10,348 bases of DNA from CAYMKE01 sp964390955 (GTDB lineage Bacteria > Bacteroidota > Bacteroidia > Bacteroidales > JBBRXJ01), in the NCBI GenBank assembly GCA_964390955.1, contig CAYMKE010000097.1:1-10348 (forward strand). The letters are read 5' to 3'. A program made the translations under genes and the position numbers. Shown here in pieces: positions 6,993-10,348 of the stretch. The notes under the pieces were generated by a model. It did not search any database. It was not told where the DNA came from and was given only the letters and a program-made list of their open reading frames with translations. Positions within the stretch are counted from its first letter, which is position 1, and each line of letters begins with the position of its first letter.

Positions 6993-7586
6993 ATGAAAAA
7001 AGTAAGTGTTTTCTTCATTTTATGCAGTATTCTGTTTTCTTTAAACGGATGCTATTCTTCCCGTAAAGTAAAACGTGTATCTCCCGGGCAACAAATTGAC
7101 CTGAGTGGAAGGTGGAATGATACCGACTCAAGGCAAACTGCCGAAACAATGATTAACCAGGTGTTGAATGAACCTTGGCTCGAAAATTTTAAACGCCGGA
7201 ATAATGGCGAGCGTCCTGTTGTTGTTGTAGGATTGATCAGAAATAAGAGCCATGAGCATATTGGTACAGAAACATTTATTAAAGACATTGAACGGGAATT
7301 CATCAAGAGTGCAAGAGTCCGGCTGGTACAGGCAGGCGACAAAAGAGATGAATTAAGAAAAGAACGGATGGATCAACAAAAATATGCATCGGTTGAAACT
7401 GCTAAAGAATGGGGAAAAGAACTTGGAGCTGACTATATTATGCAAGGTTCAGTGAATTCAATTGTTGACAGCTACAGAAAAGAGAAAGTTGTTATGTACC
7501 AGATAAACCTTGAATTAACAGACCTTGAAACCAACGAAATCGTTTGGATTGGCGACAAGAAAATAAAAAAATACATTGAAGACTAA
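6993..7586 (+). CDS. lpoB: LpoB-family penicillin-binding protein activator lipoprotein
   Basis: A 197-residue lipoprotein. The signal sequence ends in the lipobox LNGC with the lipidated Cys at residue 20. Family hallmarks are DLSGRWNDTDSR at 36-47, PVVVVGLIRNKSHEHI at 75-90, GADYIMQGSVNSI at 145-157 and VWIGDKKIKK at 184-193. In enterobacteria, outer-membrane LpoB reaches through the peptidoglycan to activate the synthase PBP1b. In Bacteroidota the partner is not established, so the role here is by family. The gene follows dapA by 21 bases, probably in the same transcript, and precedes a 705-base gap. The COG3014 gene beyond that gap is a recurrent LpoB neighbour in other bacteria, which supports the assignment. 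The start is the ATG of a standard MKK signal peptide. Confidence 0.9.
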   Translation: MKKVSVFFILCSILFSLNGCYSSRKVKRVSPGQQIDLSGRWNDTDSRQTAETMINQVLNEPWLENFKRRNNGERPVVVVGLIRNKSHEHIGTETFIKDIEREFIKSARVRLVQAGDKRDELRKERMDQQKYASVETAKEWGKELGADYIMQGSVNSIVDSYRKEKVVMYQINLELTDLETNEIVWIGDKKIKKYIED

Positions 7587-7614
7587 ATTCCATTAAGATG
7601 GAACCCCTTTAATC

Positions 7615-7669
7615 ATTTCTTTCCTCCAAAAGAACATTATAAATAAACCTTACTTTGGAGGAAAGAAAT
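7615..7669. terminator. Perfect 16-bp inverted repeat, possible terminator of the lpoB transcript
   Basis: Bases 7615-7630 (ATTTCTTTCCTCCAAA) and 7654-7669 are exact reverse complements separated by 23 bases. The structure starts 28 bases after the lpoB stop. In RNA it would be a stable stem with a large loop, but no T run follows on either strand. It is therefore either an atypical terminator or 3'-end-protecting hairpin, or the ends of a small element. A minor TTCCA/TGGAA hairpin lies at 7588-7603. Confidence 0.5.
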
Positions 7670-7953
7670 AAATATAATGACTGGTTATTTTTTACATTCA
7701 TTAACAAGGAAATCCTTCATCTAATTTTGTCATTATTAAGTAAATGAACAGAATCAAGACATGGATTTTATGGATATAAAGATGATTATAAAAGGTACTC
7801 TTTTGTATATAAGGTATATAGGGAGAACATCACATACATCTCTTAAATCACACATGCCTGCTTTTAAACTTTAGCTCTTTACTAATAACTTAATAACTGG
7901 TTGATGGATAGTCGGTATTTGGATTTAAAGTTGGCTGGTGGCAATTAACTATT

Positions 7954-8045
7954 AACTAATAACTAATAACTAACAACTAATAACTAACAACTAATAACTA
8001 ATAACTAATAACTCAATCAACTCAATCAACTCAATTAACTCAATT
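7954..8045. repeat. Tandem repeats: eight 7-base units followed by four 9-base units
   Basis: Bases 7954-8009 are eight uninterrupted copies of AACTAAY (Y = T or C, in order T T C T C T T T). Without a break, 8010-8045 continues as four copies of AACTCAATY (C C T T). The shared AACT at each unit start suggests that the 9-base unit arose from the 7-base unit or the reverse. Stops fall in all three plus-strand frames. Looser copies (AATTAACTATT, and ACTAATAACTTAATAAC near 7881) precede the tract. Confidence 0.9.
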
Positions 8046-8115
8046 ACAAACAGATGAAACGCCCATAACAAAATTTTTGAAACACTATTTATTCCGTATT
8101 TTAATCGGGACGCGC

Positions 8116-8129
8116 ATGATTATAAAAGG
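8116..8129 (+). repeat. 14-base direct repeat marking a second copy of the spacer block
   Basis: ATGATTATAAAAGG here is identical to 7782-7795. After each copy comes a similar succession: GGTATA/GTATAGAG purine-rich DNA, a GGGAGAACA or GGGGAAACA segment, a CACAC-containing pyrimidine-rich stretch with TTTAAAC, then TTAATAAC-type tandem units. The two blocks look like old direct duplicates. Confidence 0.55.
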
Positions 8130-8138
8130 GAAAGAAAG

Positions 8139-8213
8139 GTATAGAGGTATAGAGGATATAAGGGGAAACACACCCCTATCCCACACGCCCTCTAAACCTT
8201 TAAACCTCTAAAC
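8139..8213. repeat. Imperfect inverted repeat built from 8-base units
   Basis: The left arm has GTATAGAG twice (8139-8154), then GATATAAG and GGGG (8162-8165). The loop is AAACACA (8166-8172). The right arm has CCCCTAT (8173-8179) and, after a mismatched stretch, CTCTAAAC, CTTTAAAC and CTCTAAAC (8190-8213). Reverse-complemented, the right-arm units read GTTTAGAGGTTTAAAGG against GTATAGAGGTATAGAGG on the left, 14 of 17 matching. This could extrude as a cruciform or fold in RNA. Confidence 0.5.
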
Positions 8214-8282
8214 TTAATAACTTAAAAACTTAGTAACTTAGTAACTTAGTAACTTAAAAACTTAGTAACTTAGTAACTTAAA
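8190..8282. repeat. 8-base tandem repeat tract abutting the COG3014 gene start
   Basis: An unbroken 8-base register runs from 8190: CTCTAAAC, CTTTAAAC, CTCTAAAC, TTAATAAC, TTAAAAAC, TTAGTAAC three times, TTAAAAAC, TTAGTAAC twice, then a broken unit. The tract ends ten bases before the ATG at 8292. It therefore occupies the position where the promoter and leader of that gene should be, and a change in copy number would change promoter spacing or leader length. Confidence 0.85.
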
Positions 8283-8291
8283 TATAAACAT

Positions 8292-9707
8292 ATGAAAGAG
8301 ATGTTTGGCAAAGTATGGAAGATTGGCATCCTGGTATTGTTATTAACTATTATTGGTTGTGCTACATATTATCAACGAAATGTTAAATTCCAGAAATACA
8401 TAACAAAAGGAGAATTTAATAAAGCCAATGGATGGCTTGAAGAAGAAAGTAAAGACAAAAAAGGGCGAAATGAGTTACTGTTTCAACTGAATAAAGGATA
8501 TGTTTACTTTATGATGAAAGAGCACACAAAAAGCAATCTCCATTTTCAAAAAGCAGAACAACTCATAGAAGAACAGCAAAAAGATGTTAAAAAAGAAGCA
8601 TTGGCATTAATGCTTAATCCTTCGGTGAAAGATTACAGGCCGGAAGATTTTGAAATAGTAATGTTGCATTATTTTACTGCATTAAATTATATTAAATTAA
8701 AAAAATGGGAAGATGCACTTGTGGAATGCAGAAGAATCAATATAAAACTAAATGAATTAAATGATAAATACAAAGACCATAAAAACCGTTATCAGCGCGA
8801 TGCATTTGCACATAACCTTATGGGAATGATATATGAAGCAAATTTTGATTATAATAATGCATTCATTGCTTACCGCAATGCATATAAGGTATATGAAGAA
8901 GATTATAAACAATATTTTGGGCTTAATGCGCCTGAACAATTAAAAAAAGATTTGTTACGTACAGCCTATTTAACAGGATTTTATGATGAAGTAGATTATT
9001 ATGAGAAAAAATTTAAAATGAAATATGAACATCAAAAGGAAAATAATCCTGAATTGATATTCTTTTGGTTGACAGGTTTCGGGCCTGTTAAGTCCCAATG
9101 GGAGCTTAGCTTTGTCAAAGGGGCATATCGTAACGGATATGTAACGTATGTTAATAAACAATATGGGCTTTCATACAGATATTATGTAGGCGACAGAAGT
9201 GATGATGTGAAAGAAGGATTTAAAAATCTTGAAGTATTCAGGGTGGCATTCCCAAAATATGTTGCAAGACAGCCGCATTATACTTCAGCACAAATTACCT
9301 GTAATCAAAAGCAATATGCATTTCAAAAAGTACAGGATATTAATCAAATTGCATTTAAAACACTAAAAGACAGGATGTTGAGGGTTTTTGCAAATTCATT
9401 ATTAAGGGTGGCTTCCAAAAAAGCCATTCAGACAGTTGTTAATAAGCAGAATGAAAATCTCGGAACTGTAGTGAGTATAGCCAACGCAATTACTGAAAAA
9501 GCGGATACCAGGAACTGGCAGACACTTCCTTATGCGATTTATTATCAGAGAGTTCCATTGAAAAAAGGAGAAAACAATATCCAGTTGGAAGCCAAATCTG
9601 TGCAGGGCAAAGAAAACAAACAACAATTTACCATTACTGCTGAACAGCAGGGAATGATTTATTTTCATTATTTTCACCATTTAGAATCTGCACAGCCAAA
9701 GATGTAA
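8292..9707 (+). CDS. COG3014-family lipoprotein with TPR-like helical repeats
   Basis: A 471-residue predicted lipoprotein of the uncharacterised COG3014 family. The signal peptide ends in the lipobox IIGC with lipidated Cys at residue 23. Residues about 30-230 are helical repeats resembling TPRs (GEFNKANGWLEEES, YFMMKEHTKSNLHFQKAEQL, WEDALVECRRIN, YNNAFIAYRNAY). They include the family hallmark RPEDFEIVMLHYFTALNYI at 116-134. The C-terminal third (about 255-470) is probably beta-rich with a conserved DTRNWQTLP motif, typical of the family end. The protein should sit in the envelope facing the periplasm. COG3014 genes are often beside lpoB in other bacteria, so a role with the LpoB-activated cell-wall synthase is a reasonable guess but unproven. 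Here the two genes are separated by 705 bases of repeats. No frame damage is seen. apt follows after 40 bases. Confidence 0.85.
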   Translation: MKEMFGKVWKIGILVLLLTIIGCATYYQRNVKFQKYITKGEFNKANGWLEEESKDKKGRNELLFQLNKGYVYFMMKEHTKSNLHFQKAEQLIEEQQKDVKKEALALMLNPSVKDYRPEDFEIVMLHYFTALNYIKLKKWEDALVECRRINIKLNELNDKYKDHKNRYQRDAFAHNLMGMIYEANFDYNNAFIAYRNAYKVYEEDYKQYFGLNAPEQLKKDLLRTAYLTGFYDEVDYYEKKFKMKYEHQKENNPELIFFWLTGFGPVKSQWELSFVKGAYRNGYVTYVNKQYGLSYRYYVGDRSDDVKEGFKNLEVFRVAFPKYVARQPHYTSAQITCNQKQYAFQKVQDINQIAFKTLKDRMLRVFANSLLRVASKKAIQTVVNKQNENLGTVVSIANAITEKADTRNWQTLPYAIYYQRVPLKKGENNIQLEAKSVQGKENKQQFTITAEQQGMIYFHYFHHLESAQPKM

Positions 9708-9747
9708 TATACAATTTAGTTTAAATAACGTTTTAAAAAATATAATT

Positions 9748-10281
9748 ATGCAAGACATTCAGTATTTAAAAGACCAAATTCGTTCAATCCCTGATTTTCC
9801 GGTAGAAAATATCATATTCAGGGATGTAACAACATTGATGAAAGATCCTAAGGCATTCAAAAAAGCATGTGATACCTTTTATGAGCATTATAAAGACCAG
9901 AAAATTGATAAAGTAGTGGGTATTGAAGCACGGGGTTTTGTTTTTGGTTCTGTACTCGCTTACCTGCTTAACGTGGGTTTTATTCCGGTAAGAAAAAAAG
10001 GAAAATTGCCTTTTAAAAATATTAGCCAGAAATTTCAATTGGAATACGGAACCGCTGAAATTGAAATCCATGAAGATGCAATTCAGGAAGGTGATAAAGT
10101 AGTGATTATTGATGACCTTATAGCAACCGGCGGCACAATAGCTGCCGCAATAGATTTGGTAGAGAAACTTAAAGGAGAAGTCGTTGAATGTGCTTTTCTC
10201 GTTGAATTACCGGATTTAAAAGGCAGAGATATGTTGAAAGGGAAAAATGTATTTTCAATGATTGAATTTGAAGGGGAATAG
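9748..10281 (+). CDS. apt: Adenine phosphoribosyltransferase
   Basis: Purine-salvage enzyme that converts adenine and PRPP to AMP and PPi in the cytosol. The 177 residues form a complete type I phosphoribosyltransferase, close to the E. coli length (183). Diagnostic parts are the N-terminal IPDFPVENIIFRDVTTLM at 14-31, GIEARGFVFG at 58-67 (adenine pocket), the flexible flap RKKGKLPFKNIS at 82-93 leading into LEYG, and the PRPP loop VVIIDDLIATGGT at 118-130. The gene starts 40 bases after the COG3014 gene on the same strand and may be read from the same transcript or from its own promoter in the AT-rich gap. No oddities are seen. Confidence 0.97.
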   Translation: MQDIQYLKDQIRSIPDFPVENIIFRDVTTLMKDPKAFKKACDTFYEHYKDQKIDKVVGIEARGFVFGSVLAYLLNVGFIPVRKKGKLPFKNISQKFQLEYGTAEIEIHEDAIQEGDKVVIIDDLIATGGTIAAAIDLVEKLKGEVVECAFLVELPDLKGRDMLKGKNVFSMIEFEGE

Positions 10282-10337
10282 ACTTAAGCCTCTTTTTAAA
10301 AATCGGTTGATTTGAAAATATTAACTATCATTTGCCA

Positions 10338-10348
10338 ATGAAAACACG
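10338..10348 (+). CDS. Possible start of the next gene, cut by the window edge
   Basis: An ATG at 10338-10340 after an AT-rich leader begins a reading frame (Met-Lys-Thr) that is cut off by the window end. It lies 56 bases after the apt stop on the same strand. Only three full codons are visible, so identity and even reality are undetermined. Confidence 0.15.

Larger units (their letters stand above)
7587..8291. other. 705-base gene-free, repeat-rich spacer between lpoB and the COG3014 gene
   Basis: No reading frame of credible length is present on either strand and no tRNA or known RNA was recognised. From left to right it holds the inverted repeat at 7615-7669, an AT-rich stretch (7670-7781), a block starting with ATGATTATAAAAGG (7782-7795) that ends in 7- and 9-base tandem repeats (to 8045), a short spacer (8046-8115), and a second block starting with the same 14 bases (8116-8129) that ends in 8-base tandem repeats (to 8282). 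The promoter of the COG3014 gene should lie here, but I found no clean TTTG / TAnnTTTG pair. Confidence 0.75.

Noticed and set aside
2473..7586. A novel multi-gene defence or secretion system
   Set aside because: Apart from the DUF6913-like gene, every product here is a recognised housekeeping or cell-wall family. The order ligA, DUF6913-like, dapA is common in Bacteroidota, and no nuclease-helicase, toxin-antitoxin or secretion signature is present.
7954..8045. A CRISPR array for the repeated stretch
   Set aside because: Units are 7 and 9 bases with no spacers, and no cas genes are present. It is a simple tandem repeat.
7587..8291. A riboswitch or degraded gene in the long spacer
   Set aside because: No known aptamer signature was recognised and no frame shows remnant protein similarity. 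Low-complexity repeats explain most of the length.

Overview
The window looks like chromosomal DNA from an AT-rich member of the Bacteroidota, probably Bacteroidales or a near relative. The evidence is gene content (a bifunctional nuclease with a C-terminal UVR tail, a DUF6913-type gene between ligA and dapA, an LpoB-family lipoprotein, a COG3014 lipoprotein), start codons without clear Shine-Dalgarno sequences but with A-rich leaders, and promoter-like TTTG / TAnnTTTG elements. No phage, plasmid, CRISPR, rRNA or tRNA signature was seen.

Left part, minus strand (74-2159): a bifunctional nuclease gene and asnA (ammonia-dependent asparagine synthetase) are separated by a 427-base gap. The gap holds a small GC-rich island of palindromes. 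Bases 1-84 hold either the last codons of a plus-strand gene or non-coding DNA.

Middle, plus strand (2473-7586): after a 313-base divergent promoter region come a membrane-anchored lytic transglycosylase, ligA (overlapping it by 14 or 8 bases), a DUF6913-like protein, dapA (ATGA overlap) and lpoB (21 bases later). The tight packing suggests one transcription unit. Its theme is mostly cell wall: lysine/diaminopimelate precursor supply (DapA), peptidoglycan cleavage (transglycosylase) and activation of peptidoglycan synthases (LpoB), plus the essential replication ligase.

Right part (7587-10348): a 705-base gene-free region follows lpoB. It contains a perfect 16-bp inverted repeat, a run of 7-base then 9-base tandem units, a run of 8-base tandem units, and two diverged copies of a larger block that each end in such a tract. 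The 8-base tract stops ten bases before the start of a COG3014 lipoprotein gene with helical repeats. COG3014 and LpoB genes are neighbours in other bacteria, so the repeats appear to sit inside an otherwise linked pair. apt (adenine salvage) follows, and the window ends just after a possible start codon.

The coding content is mostly housekeeping and I see no convincing new defence or mobile system. The parts that deserve a second look are the repeat-rich spacer before the COG3014 gene, the pairing of that gene with lpoB, and the uncharacterised DUF6913-like protein.
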